From assembly GCF_031179985.1 (NCBI RefSeq), contig NZ_JAPSHJ010000026.1:1-50628 (forward strand): DNA of 50,628 nucleotides. The letters are read 5' to 3'. Below, piece after piece: positions 17,382 through 25,179 of the stretch. Numbering within the stretch: position 1 is the stretch's first letter; each line of letters starts with the position of its first letter. This DNA comes from Arthrobacter sp. (GTDB lineage Bacteria > Actinomycetota > Actinomycetes > Actinomycetales > Micrococcaceae). The notes under the pieces were generated by a model. The model searched no databases, was not told where the DNA came from, and worked only from the letters and a program-made list of their open reading frames with translations. The translations under genes were made by a program, and so were the position numbers.

Positions 17382-18728
17382 ATGTCCACAATCCATAAGA
17401 ATGCCGGGCCCGGGGACGTCCGCACCATTACCGAGCGCGTCCTGCTGGCTGTCGCCTTTGTCATTGCCATGCTCGAGGGCTACGACCTCGCCGTTTATGG
17501 CGTCTCAGTTCCCGCCCTGCTCGCTGACGAGTCACTTGCTATCGATAAGGGATCAGCCGGTGTCCTGGGTTCAGTCGTGGGAGCCGGAATGCTGATCGGC
17601 GCCGCCCTGGCGGGTGCCTTGATGCGGAGGATCGGCGCCCTTCGGCTGATCCTGGCAAGCTGCATTGTTTTCTCTGCAGGTATGGTGATCTCGGCCGTGG
17701 CTCAGAACGTAGCACTTTTCGGCATCGGCCGGGCGTTCGTTGGCCTCGGGCTTGGCATCGTCCTGCCCACGCTGTTGGCTTATGTGGCAGACCTTTCCGT
17801 CCCGCAGCACCGGAACCGTAACACTGGAATCGTTATGGCCGGCTATGCAGCGGGCGGCCTGGCAGCCCCCCTGCTTGGCGCAGCGCTGCTCCCCGCCACC
17901 TCGTTCCGTTGGCTCTACATCATCGGCGTCATTCCGGCCCTGATCATCCTGCCGTTCGCGTGGAAACTGCTGCCGGTTCCTCCCGTTCACTTGCTCCGGT
18001 TGGGCAAGGTTGCCGAGGCACACCGCTTGACCGAGTCGATGGGCTTGCCGACGCCGGTACTCACGGCAGCAGGCAAACGGCACCTTGCCGGAATCGGCCC
18101 GCTGTTTGCTCCCGGGATTGCCGCTGCCACGCTGCTCTTCTGGGTGATGACGTTCTGCGGCCTCCTGCTGGTCTTCGGCATCACTGCTTGGCTTCCGACA
18201 ATGATGCAGGCCAACGGCTATTCACTGGGTTCGGCACTGCTGCAGACGGCTGCCATGTGGATCGGCGTTGCTGTAGGAGTCATCATCGGCGGCCGGATTG
18301 CCGACCGCATTGGCGCCAAACCTGTGGTCGTCGTCGCCTTCCTCACCGGTGCGGTGAGCCTGTTGGTGATGAGCGTGAACCCCAACGTGGTCGTATTGTT
18401 CATCTTTATGTTCCTCAGCGGCGTGGGCTTCATCGGGTCACAGATTCTGGTCAACGGATTCATCCTCACGCGCTACCCGGACGACATCCGCGGCAGCGGA
18501 TTGGCCTGGGCACTGTCCTTCGGCCGGGTGGGGGCCATCGTTGGACCATCGTTGGGCGCCTGGGTGATGACGTCCGGACTCTCCGTGGAATGGAACTTCT
18601 ACGCTTTCGCTATTCCGGCAGTGGTGGGAGCCTTTGCGTCCATACTGGTACCGCGGGTCAAGGTGAAGACGATTTCGGTTCCTGGGCCTGCGCAGTTGTC
18701 CGTCAAAATACCGGCCGCTGAAGCGTAG
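17382..18728 (+). CDS. MFS transporter, AAHS-like, probable gamma-resorcylate importer
   Basis: A 448-residue major facilitator transporter with 12 predicted helices. Helix 1 has MLEGYDLAVYGVSVPAL, a variant of the AAHS signature with Glu in place of the usual first Asp; helix 4 and the central loop have the usual family layout, and GGRIADRIGAKP is the second motif A copy. It starts four bases after the hydroxylase gene's stop, so the two are translationally linked. It is the second aromatic transporter in the window and only distantly like the one at 9041, which suggests a different substrate, most simply gamma-resorcylate. Confidence 0.85.
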   Translation: MSTIHKNAGPGDVRTITERVLLAVAFVIAMLEGYDLAVYGVSVPALLADESLAIDKGSAGVLGSVVGAGMLIGAALAGALMRRIGALRLILASCIVFSAGMVISAVAQNVALFGIGRAFVGLGLGIVLPTLLAYVADLSVPQHRNRNTGIVMAGYAAGGLAAPLLGAALLPATSFRWLYIIGVIPALIILPFAWKLLPVPPVHLLRLGKVAEAHRLTESMGLPTPVLTAAGKRHLAGIGPLFAPGIAAATLLFWVMTFCGLLLVFGITAWLPTMMQANGYSLGSALLQTAAMWIGVAVGVIIGGRIADRIGAKPVVVVAFLTGAVSLLVMSVNPNVVVLFIFMFLSGVGFIGSQILVNGFILTRYPDDIRGSGLAWALSFGRVGAIVGPSLGAWVMTSGLSVEWNFYAFAIPAVVGAFASILVPRVKVKTISVPGPAQLSVKIPAAEA

Positions 18729-18758
18729 GGCGCGAACAGAGCCTTCACAGACCAAGTA

Positions 18759-18813
18759 CACTGGCCGCACCCCGGACCTGCCGCAAGCAGGCTGGGGTGC
18801 GGCAAGTGTTTTT
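18759..18813 (+). terminator. Terminator after the resorcylate transporter gene
   Basis: A 16-bp stem with one mismatch (arms 18759-18774 and 18794-18809, core GCCGCACCCC) and a 19-base loop is followed by five T residues. It separates the transporter gene from the regulator gene. Confidence 0.8.
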
Positions 18814-18822
18814 GGCTGTGCC

Positions 18823-18867
18823 GGGAACGAACGGTTTTTGGGAACTAACAGTTGTGGGAACTAACAG
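18823..18867 (+). repeat. Three tandem 12-bp direct repeats before the IclR gene
   Basis: GGGAACGAACGG (18823-18834), GGGAACTAACAG (18840-18851) and GGGAACTAACAG (18856-18867) repeat at 17- and 16-base steps, ending 14 bases before the regulator start. Two copies are identical. Arrays of this sort are usually protein-binding sites; autoregulation by the IclR protein is inferred. They differ from the repeats at 15740. Confidence 0.65.
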
Positions 18868-18881
18868 GGGAGTGAGCTGAT

Positions 18882-19679
18882 TTGAGCGAGTCGGAGCAGG
18901 AGTCGGCTGCGGAGCGCCAAGGCATCCAGTCCGTTGAGTTGGCGATGCGCATACTGCGCGCTCTCGAGGACGGCGGGGGACCGATGCCGCTCTCTGAAAT
19001 TGCTGAGCGCAGCGGCTTCCAGCCCAACAAGGCCCACCGCTACCTGGTCAGCCTGGTCCGCTCCGGACTTGCCTCCCAATCACCGAAGACAGGCAGGTAC
19101 GATTTCGGCCCTGCCATGCGGCGGTTGGGTGCCGAGTCGCTGCGCCGGACCAATGAAGTGTCCGTGGCCTCGGACTACGCCATGAGGCTTCGCGACGCCT
19201 GCGGGCACTCCGTCAACCTTTCAGTCTGGGGCGAAGACGGACCGGTCGTGGTCCGCTGGGACTACGGATCGCACGCACTGCCCTTCAACGTTCGGGTCGG
19301 CGCCAAGCTTCCGATGTTGACTTCCTCGGGCGGGCTCATCTTCCTCGCCTACTTGCCGGAATCCATGTCCGCCGCTGTGTTGGCCGCCGACCGGGCTCGT
19401 CTGAGCGCCGAGGCGTACTCGGAAGCAGACATCAACCGGAAGCGCCAGGAAGTTCTTCAGGCAGGCTACGCGGTGACCTCGGGCGGGATTATCCCCGGAG
19501 TTTCCTCGGTAGCCGCTCCAGTCTTTTCTTCAGTCGACTCGCTGCCTTTGGCCATAACTGTGGTCTTCCCGGCCGAAGACGTGGACAAAGCTGAATTGGA
19601 AAAAGTGACGGCGGCGCTGCTGGAAACCACGCGGACTGTCTCCAATGAGCTGGGCGTCTCCTCCGACAAGGCTTCCTGA
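18882..19679 (+). CDS. IclR-family transcriptional regulator
   Basis: A 265-residue regulator with an N-terminal winged helix (about 15-75; QSVELAMRILRALE and GFQPNKAHRYLVSLVRSG) and the IclR effector-binding domain (about 90-255; YDFGPAMRRLGAES, then GAKLPMLTSSGG). It probably controls the resorcylate genes in response to the substrate or resorcinol. The start is TTG with GGGGAG upstream; no in-frame ATG is better placed. It follows the transporter on the same strand but is separated by a terminator and a repeat array, so it has its own promoter. The rhodococcal tsd cluster is likewise reported to have an IclR-type regulator. Confidence 0.9.
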   Translation: MSESEQESAAERQGIQSVELAMRILRALEDGGGPMPLSEIAERSGFQPNKAHRYLVSLVRSGLASQSPKTGRYDFGPAMRRLGAESLRRTNEVSVASDYAMRLRDACGHSVNLSVWGEDGPVVVRWDYGSHALPFNVRVGAKLPMLTSSGGLIFLAYLPESMSAAVLAADRARLSAEAYSEADINRKRQEVLQAGYAVTSGGIIPGVSSVAAPVFSSVDSLPLAITVVFPAEDVDKAELEKVTAALLETTRTVSNELGVSSDKAS

Positions 19680-19921
19680 CGCGCCCGGGCTTCAAACGGC
19701 TCCAGCATGCCCTGGATTTCCAGCGCCCATTGACTTCCGGTGGCGGAGGTCTACCTTTGAAATACGTCAGCAAGGATCTGTTGAGCACAGGTGCGCTGCG
19801 GGGGACAGTGCCACAAATTCCCCGGTCGTTCTGAACCTCCAACATGGGAGAGTCGGCCGGTAACCCATCAGCTTGGTGCCGCCCCCAAGCGCCCAAAACC
19901 CTCGTCTCCAGGTGGTCCCCG

Positions 19922-20320
19922 ATGTCCGTGACTGTTGTTACAGCCCTCGCAGTTAAATCCTTCGATACCCCGGACAAAAAACGGTGCCCCGATAAGGCCG
20001 AGTTTGATCTGGTCACGGTGGATGACTTCTCGGTGGTTCGGCTGATTCTTGAGCCAGGCTGGCGCTGGTCTGAGAGCATGAAACCCCTGGAAGAGACCGA
20101 TTTCTGCCAGCACAATCATCTGGGCTTCTGCGTGTCCGGAGTATTGGAAGTCGAAACGGCGGACGGCGTTCGGTCCACGATACGTGCCAACGATACTTAC
20201 ACTTTGCCGCCGCGACATGATGAGTGGGTGGTGGGCTCGGAGCCGTTTGTCGCCGTCGAATTCCTGGGGGCAGCATCGTTCGGCCGGCGGACCAGCCATG
20301 GAGTTCACGCCAGGGTCTGA
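19922..20320 (+). CDS. Small cupin-domain protein, function unknown
   Basis: A 132-residue single cupin. EPGWRWSESMKP and FCQHNHLGFCVSGVLEVE form the first motif, with candidate metal histidines, and NDTYTLPPRHDEWVVG the second. ATG at 19922 is chosen because the domain begins soon after and AGGTGG lies close upstream; the preceding 78 bases in frame show no domain content. It stands alone after the IclR gene, with 240 bases between in which I see no gene. Such proteins may be sensors or isomerases, and a link to the aromatic genes is not shown. Confidence 0.72.
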   Translation: MSVTVVTALAVKSFDTPDKKRCPDKAEFDLVTVDDFSVVRLILEPGWRWSESMKPLEETDFCQHNHLGFCVSGVLEVETADGVRSTIRANDTYTLPPRHDEWVVGSEPFVAVEFLGAASFGRRTSHGVHARV

Positions 20321-20360
20321 CACGGCGAACCACAGAACGCACGCATCGCGAGCATGGTTG

Positions 20361-20530
20361 TCACGCCGCCGGCACCGTGGTGGCTGCGCTGACAGCTATC
20401 GGTGCGATGGTCACGGAGTCGATATCGGGTGCGTAGGCGGAGCTGTTGCCAAGGGTCAATGCTCCAGTGGCGGTGGTCAGCTTGAGTGGAATGGTCCGCT
20501 CCCGGAAGCTGTGCCAGGAGTACCTGTACC
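20361..20530 (-). pseudogene. C-terminal remnant of a secreted glycoside hydrolase or its carbohydrate-binding domain
   Basis: Reading leftward to a TGA at 20363-20361 gives a frame containing FRERTIPLKLTTATGALT followed by LGNSSAYAPDIDSVTIAPI and an Ala/Thr tail. Many actinobacterial galactosidases and related enzymes end with a beta-strand of the form GNxxAYAPDxDxI, so this looks like the last 50 residues of such a protein. No start codon or upstream domain is present. The gene for a beta-galactosidase lies 1.5 kb away on the same strand. The family is uncertain. Confidence 0.5.
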
Positions 20531-20577
20531 CAGTGCGGAGCGCGGCAGAAGCGACCTGACAGCGTAGGGCTGCCAGG

Positions 20578-21117
20578 TCATTCCCCGGTCAGCCCGTCTA
20601 TTGATTCGCGGAGGAAATCGGCGTGGCCGTTGTGCCGGGAGTACTCCTCGATCATGTGAACCAGGATCCACCGCAGGCTCGGTCTTGTGCCGTCCTGCCT
20701 GGGGCGGCTGGCCAACCGGTCCAGCCCGCCGTCGGCCAGCGCCTCGGCAGTCAGGGAGCGGGAGCGGTCAACGGCTTCCTGCCACAGAATTCGGAGCTGC
20801 TCGGGAGAGTCCTCGGCCGCCGAATGCCATTCCCAGTCCCGGTCCGCCTTCCAGTCCACAGTGTCCCACGGCGGCTGCGGGTCCCGGCCGAACAGCGATT
20901 CGGAGAACCAGCTGTCCTCGACATAGGCCAGGTGCTTCAAAAGACCGCCGAGTGTCAGTGAGGATGTCGCCACAGTAGCGCTAAGGCCGGCGGAGTCCAG
21001 CCCGGAGCACTTCCAAGCCAGGGTGGCACGATGGAAGTCGAGGAACCCCAGGAGGGTACCGGCCTCGTCAGCTGCCAGAGGAGGTTCGGAGCGGCCTTGT
21101 TCGTCAATGTCAGTCAT
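20578..21117 (-). CDS. DinB/DUF664-family protein, possible mycothiol-dependent enzyme
   Basis: A 179-residue four-helix DinB-fold protein. LGFLDFHRATLAWKCSGLD, LTLGGLLKHLAYVEDSWF and ILVHMIEEYSRHNGHADFLR carry the three histidines that bind metal in this family. Actinobacterial members are thiol-transferases or isomerases using mycothiol, or are uncharacterised. The Shine-Dalgarno signal before the ATG is weak. It lies downstream of the lipoprotein gene with 142 bases between, in which I see nothing. The name rests on fold motifs only. Confidence 0.82.
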   Translation of the reverse strand: MTDIDEQGRSEPPLAADEAGTLLGFLDFHRATLAWKCSGLDSAGLSATVATSSLTLGGLLKHLAYVEDSWFSESLFGRDPQPPWDTVDWKADRDWEWHSAAEDSPEQLRILWQEAVDRSRSLTAEALADGGLDRLASRPRQDGTRPSLRWILVHMIEEYSRHNGHADFLRESIDGLTGE

Positions 21118-21259
21118 GGTTGGTGAGCCTATCTGAGATCAGGATGACCGCGGACCCGCCGTCGTGACCTTGTTTGCCTCACAACCGGGCCGGGACACGG
21201 CGAGTCAGTTGCTCCAGCGGCCAGTTCGGCTTCAAAGAAGGTCACTACGGCGCCTGGAT

Positions 21260-22063
21260 CTAAACTTTCTGTGCCGATGGAGCCCCAGGGGCAGGCATGA
21301 CTCCGTCTTCGGCAAGGCTTCTGCTGGCGGCCACTACCTGGTTGATGTAAACCGACAACCGATCCGCATCGGCGCGGTAGTCCTCGGGGTTGTCTATGTT
21401 GGCGGATGCCTGGACAAAGAGGGTTCCGATTTTGCCCGCCACCCGAAGGACGTGCCGCGGCGCCATGCCCGGCGGGTACGTGCTGGCAATGGTGGAGTAG
21501 GTGAGGCCAGCCTCGGAGAAGGCTGAAGCCGGCCGAAACGACACTGTCGTCGTTTTCCCGTCGACGGTCACCCTTGCAGGAGAACACTCCGAAAGGTGGG
21601 TGATAGCACTGAAGGCGAGCGCCAACTGGTCGTCTCGGTCTCCCGTCACCGCGACGAAAACAGGGTGATCCCATGTGCCTGTCAAGGAGCCGGCTGCAGG
21701 CATTCGATCACCCATCAGAGTGGCCCATCCGAGATAGTCGAAGCATGCTTCCGGGCTCACCTCCCCCTCAAGCACCCCATAGTGCACACTCATGATCTCG
21801 TCCCAGAACTCAAGGTCGGACAGGAGAACCGAAGGAACGCCATCCTGGCCGGTCACGGACTCCGCCAGGGCCTCCACTTCATTCTGCGAATACCGGTGCG
21901 TAAAGATACTGCCCGTTTCCGCAGGGGTTGGTGCACTCCTCGGTATCAAAAACCTGGGCACGCAGCCGGTGAGCAGGCAAATTACCAACGCCGCGGCCCC
22001 AAAACGGCAGGCAATTCTCCTGAATGGCCTTGCTCTCTCAATTGGCATAGCTGACTTTCTCAT
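21260..22063 (-). CDS. Predicted lipoprotein, function unknown
   Basis: A 267-residue protein with a basic N-terminus, a hydrophobic stretch and the lipobox LLTGC at about residue 35, so it should be anchored to the outer face of the membrane. The mature part has no domain I recognise; WDHPVFVAVTGDRDDQ and a Ser/Thr-rich C-terminal half are visible. It starts 26 bases inside the beta-galactosidase 3' end; an ATG five codons later would cut the overlap to 11 bases. It is therefore probably co-transcribed with the GH35 gene. Confidence 0.7.
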   Translation of the reverse strand: MRKSAMPIERARPFRRIACRFGAAALVICLLTGCVPRFLIPRSAPTPAETGSIFTHRYSQNEVEALAESVTGQDGVPSVLLSDLEFWDEIMSVHYGVLEGEVSPEACFDYLGWATLMGDRMPAAGSLTGTWDHPVFVAVTGDRDDQLALAFSAITHLSECSPARVTVDGKTTTVSFRPASAFSEAGLTYSTIASTYPPGMAPRHVLRVAGKIGTLFVQASANIDNPEDYRADADRLSVYINQVVAASRSLAEDGVMPAPGAPSAQKV

Positions 22064-24413
22064 GCCAACTGCTCCAACTGGTTAACTGCACGGAATCCAG
22101 CGCGGCGAGATCCCCGGGCACAGCATCCCGTCGTCGTTGTGCATCCAGAGGCAGCCCCACCCGGGCCGCCTTCGAGAGCGGGAGGATCTGGAGGGTGACC
22201 TCGGACGCGGGCGTGATCCCGGCGTCGTGAATTTCCAGGACCCAGGGCGAGCCGTCCCAGTACCTGTCCGCAACCAGGACGCCGTCAACGAGCAACTGCG
22301 CGATGTCTCCCGCCCAGGTGATCTCCAGTTCGGCATGCTCCCCACCCGAAAAGATCTCAGCAGGCACTCCAACCTTGTAGGCCATGGATAGGGCATCGAG
22401 GGTTTCCTGGGACGGAGCGGAGGCACGCCCGGCCAAAGAGCCGAACGTGTACGGTACCGGTCGGGAAGGACGGCGGAGTTCGACGGCGGGGCGCAGCGCC
22501 GGGGGAGCGGACGTGCCACCTTGCACGGGGACGGCTTCAAAGGAGGCCGAGGCCGGGTTGTAGCGCCGGACGTCAGGAACGCCGGCGGACCGGCCGGCAA
22601 GCTGTCCGCTGGCCGCGACCCACACTGGTTCTTCCGAGAGGAGCAGTTCCCTTCCAGCAGCGGTATCCAGAATCCACGCCTGAGTGGCGGATTCGGGGGA
22701 CAGGACCAGGATGTTGAGCGCAGTGTGTGCCGACCTTGCTTCGAGCACAACGGATCCGCTGGCAAGGTCGTTGCCGTCTATAACGTAGGTATTGCCAGCC
22801 GATCCATCGGCAGGGCCACTGAGAGACGTACCCTCCGGGAGACATATTTCCACGGGAATGCCTGCTTCGGCAGCGAGTACCAGGGTTGGCGAGGTGTCCG
22901 GGCCGAGGATTGAAAGCGGCGAGGCTGTGGCCCATTCGAGGGTCACCCCGCCGACTTCCAGGTTCAGGGGCCAGTGCGCAATCGTGCCGGGTGGAACGGT
23001 GACAGCCTGACTCGGGAGCGTTACGGGGCCGGTCTCCAAGGCAACCTCGAAGCGCGTGGCGTGATGGGGAGCCAGCGGGATGTGGGGCTGATGCCAGGTA
23101 ATGAACACGAAACCGGAGTGGCCGTCGCTACGCAGGGCCCAGCGCAGCGTGGAAGTATCGTCGATCCCCTTCGGCAGGGTATCCGGCAAGGTGGAAGGCA
23201 TCTGGACCAGGCGGTCCCCGAAGGCTGAGAGAAAGGCATGCTGCTTCCGGAGTTCGGCAAAGCTTCCGGTGAGCCTGCCGGAGGCGCAGATCGGGGCGTG
23301 GAAATCGTAGTCGAAGCGCGGCAGGTCGTTGGGATAGCCGGTGGCATGGGACTCCTGCAGGTTGTCGGCAGGGTTGATCCCGCCGGCAAACATGTAGTAC
23401 CCCTGCCATGCCGAGCCGTTGCCGATCTTGTTGTGGGCGACGGCGGCAACATCCAGTGCCTGTGGCCACGGTCTGCGCTGGTAGGCCGTCGCCATCCCCC
23501 CGGCAAGCTCGCAGGTCGCGGCTGGGTACAGGGGAGAGGGGGTCCGGGGCTTGGCCGCCTCCGCACCTCCATCGTTTGAGCCGAGGTGTTCACGCAGGTC
23601 GGCCCCGATGCCGGGATCGTCCCAGACATGGCTGAAGAAGAAGTGTTCCCGGAACGTGGAGTCCCAGGGGGCGTCCGCCTCCACCCAGAAGCCGTCGCCG
23701 TATCCGCCGAAGAGCGGCAGCACCTCGTCGTGCGGGAGGTCGGCCCCGCCCCACGCTGTTGCTGTCCAGATCGGCGCGCTCAGGCCAGCCTTCCGGGCCA
23801 GCCTCTTGAGCTCGATGATGTGTTGAGGTTCGGTATACAGTTCGTTCTCAATCTGGATGCCGATGACGTTGCTTGCCGGCCCCATGACGCCATGGAGGTG
23901 GGTACCGAGCCGGTTGAACCAGCGTGCTACGAGCTGAAGGTAGGCAGGATCATTGGTGCGATGCCTGACCTTGGCCGTCTGCAGCCAGTCGGGGAACCCG
24001 CCGTTCCGGACTTCGCCATGGCACCAGGGTCCGATGCGCAGGACGACGTCCAGTCCGATCGATTCACAGAGCCGGACGAAGGCGGCGACGTCCAGATTTG
24101 CCTCGAAACGCACTTCGCCTTCGTGCTGTTCGTGGTGGATCCAAAAGACGTAACAGGCAACGACGGTGACGCCACCGGCCTTCATGAGCCTCAGACGCTC
24201 CTCCCAGCGAGACCTGGGGAGCCGGCTGAAGTGGATTTCCCCCGAGACGGGGATGCAGGGCCGTTGCTCAACTTCAACGAAGCGGTTGGTCAGCCGGTAC
24301 CGCTCATGGCGGTCCACCGTGTTGCTCATTGCCGGGGACATCAGCGGCGAATCCCAAGGCTTGTGCGAGACGCGAAGCGGCCCCTGCCCATTGGGCGATG
24401 TCGATGCGGCCAT
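22038..24413 (-). CDS. GH35 beta-galactosidase
   Basis: A 791-residue glycoside hydrolase family 35 enzyme that should remove terminal beta-galactose. The TIM barrel starts near residue 50 (PVSGEIHFSRLPRSRW, FRIG-like VVLRIGPWCHGEVRNGG), the acid/base glutamate is in VIGIQIENELYTEP, and the nucleophile is probably in ATCELAGGM near 305. Beta-rich C-terminal domains follow. No signal peptide is visible, so it is likely cytoplasmic. AGGAG precedes the ATG, which is only three bases after the stop of the decayed TetR gene. With that regulator broken, expression may be unregulated or driven from elsewhere. Confidence 0.9.
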   Translation of the reverse strand: MAASTSPNGQGPLRVSHKPWDSPLMSPAMSNTVDRHERYRLTNRFVEVEQRPCIPVSGEIHFSRLPRSRWEERLRLMKAGGVTVVACYVFWIHHEQHEGEVRFEANLDVAAFVRLCESIGLDVVLRIGPWCHGEVRNGGFPDWLQTAKVRHRTNDPAYLQLVARWFNRLGTHLHGVMGPASNVIGIQIENELYTEPQHIIELKRLARKAGLSAPIWTATAWGGADLPHDEVLPLFGGYGDGFWVEADAPWDSTFREHFFFSHVWDDPGIGADLREHLGSNDGGAEAAKPRTPSPLYPAATCELAGGMATAYQRRPWPQALDVAAVAHNKIGNGSAWQGYYMFAGGINPADNLQESHATGYPNDLPRFDYDFHAPICASGRLTGSFAELRKQHAFLSAFGDRLVQMPSTLPDTLPKGIDDTSTLRWALRSDGHSGFVFITWHQPHIPLAPHHATRFEVALETGPVTLPSQAVTVPPGTIAHWPLNLEVGGVTLEWATASPLSILGPDTSPTLVLAAEAGIPVEICLPEGTSLSGPADGSAGNTYVIDGNDLASGSVVLEARSAHTALNILVLSPESATQAWILDTAAGRELLLSEEPVWVAASGQLAGRSAGVPDVRRYNPASASFEAVPVQGGTSAPPALRPAVELRRPSRPVPYTFGSLAGRASAPSQETLDALSMAYKVGVPAEIFSGGEHAELEITWAGDIAQLLVDGVLVADRYWDGSPWVLEIHDAGITPASEVTLQILPLSKAARVGLPLDAQRRRDAVPGDLAALDSVQLTSWSSWHEKVSYAN

Positions 24414-24416
24414 AGA

Positions 24417-24974
24417 TCAATCTCCTTCGAGCGAAGCGGGCAACTGCAGGACTTCCATCGCGGCCAGCAGGTAGGGCCCCGGGTCAGGATCCTCGCCCAG
24501 GGCCCACTGCTGCCAGGCGTCAAAGGTCACGGCACCATAGGCGGCGGTGAGACACCTGGGTTCGTCCCCGGTTTGCCAGCTCGGGGTATTCCGCGATCAG
24601 GCGGAGGCGCCCCCGCGTCACCGAGAGGTCCGGGAGGACAGCCGCCGCAGCAATGATTGCATCCCGCAGCCGGCGAGGACCCGGTCGCTGCTCGAAGGTG
24701 ACTCCCTGATCCCGCTTATTTTGTCCAACGCCCGGCCCGCAGCCTCGGCCACTGGTTCTATCCCGCCCCAGATCAGGTCCGCTTTGGTGGAGAAGTACCG
24801 GTAAAGGCTCTTGCGCCCGATCCCAGCCTCGCGGGCGATGTCCTCCATGGAAATCCGCTCATAACCATGGTCCGCGAACAGCTGCAAGGCAATCCTCGCG
24901 ACGGCGTCGGGATCTATGGTCACTGGCCGTCCGGTAGTGCGGGGAGCCGCCGTCGGGAGGTCGTCGTCGTTCAT
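24417..24974 (-). pseudogene. TetR-family regulator gene broken by two frameshifts
   Basis: The N-terminal part is intact: IALQLFADHGYERISMEDIA and AGIGRKSLYRYFSTKADLIW form a TetR helix-turn-helix. In the first frame it ends near 24616. Family-like sequence resumes in a second frame (RRLRDAIIAAAAVLPDLS, then LRLIAEYPELANRG) and again in a third (LTAAYGAVTFDAWQQWALG, then DPDPGPYLLAAMEVLQLP) to a TGA at 24419-24417. The total is also shorter than a normal 190-200-residue TetR protein, so some middle sequence is lost. The third frame ends three bases before the GH35 start, showing the original operon layout. Confidence 0.8.
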
Positions 24975-25020
24975 TCCACCAGTATTCACGCTTCCATAAT
25001 GACGCAGAGGGTCATAAAGC

Positions 25021-25143
25021 GGGGAGGTCACCAATGCAAATGCCGGGCAGTTGGCGGTGTCCATCACCTTCCTGCTGAGCGACGGCGGCACCAACGCTGA
25101 CGGTGTGATCCTCGCTTCCGACGGCGGCTGGTCAGCGATCTGA
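25021..25143 (+). pseudogene. C-terminal remnant of a short-chain dehydrogenase
   Basis: The plus frame ending at TGA 25141-25143 reads QLAVSITFLLSDGGTNADG followed by VILASDGGWSAI. This is the standard end of SDR-family dehydrogenases (a helix with FLLSD, then NGxxLxxDGGWSAI). Nothing upstream on this strand continues the fold, and the divergent TetR start lies just to the left. It appears to be the last 40 residues left after a deletion. Confidence 0.65.
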
Positions 25144-25179
25144 CGCAGCCGTCCAGGGGTTTCCTGCTTCCTGACGGAC

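Noticed and set aside
22521..24656. Long plus-strand frames opposite the GH35 gene
   Set aside because: They are shadows of a strongly recognisable GH35 protein and lack motifs and ribosome sites.
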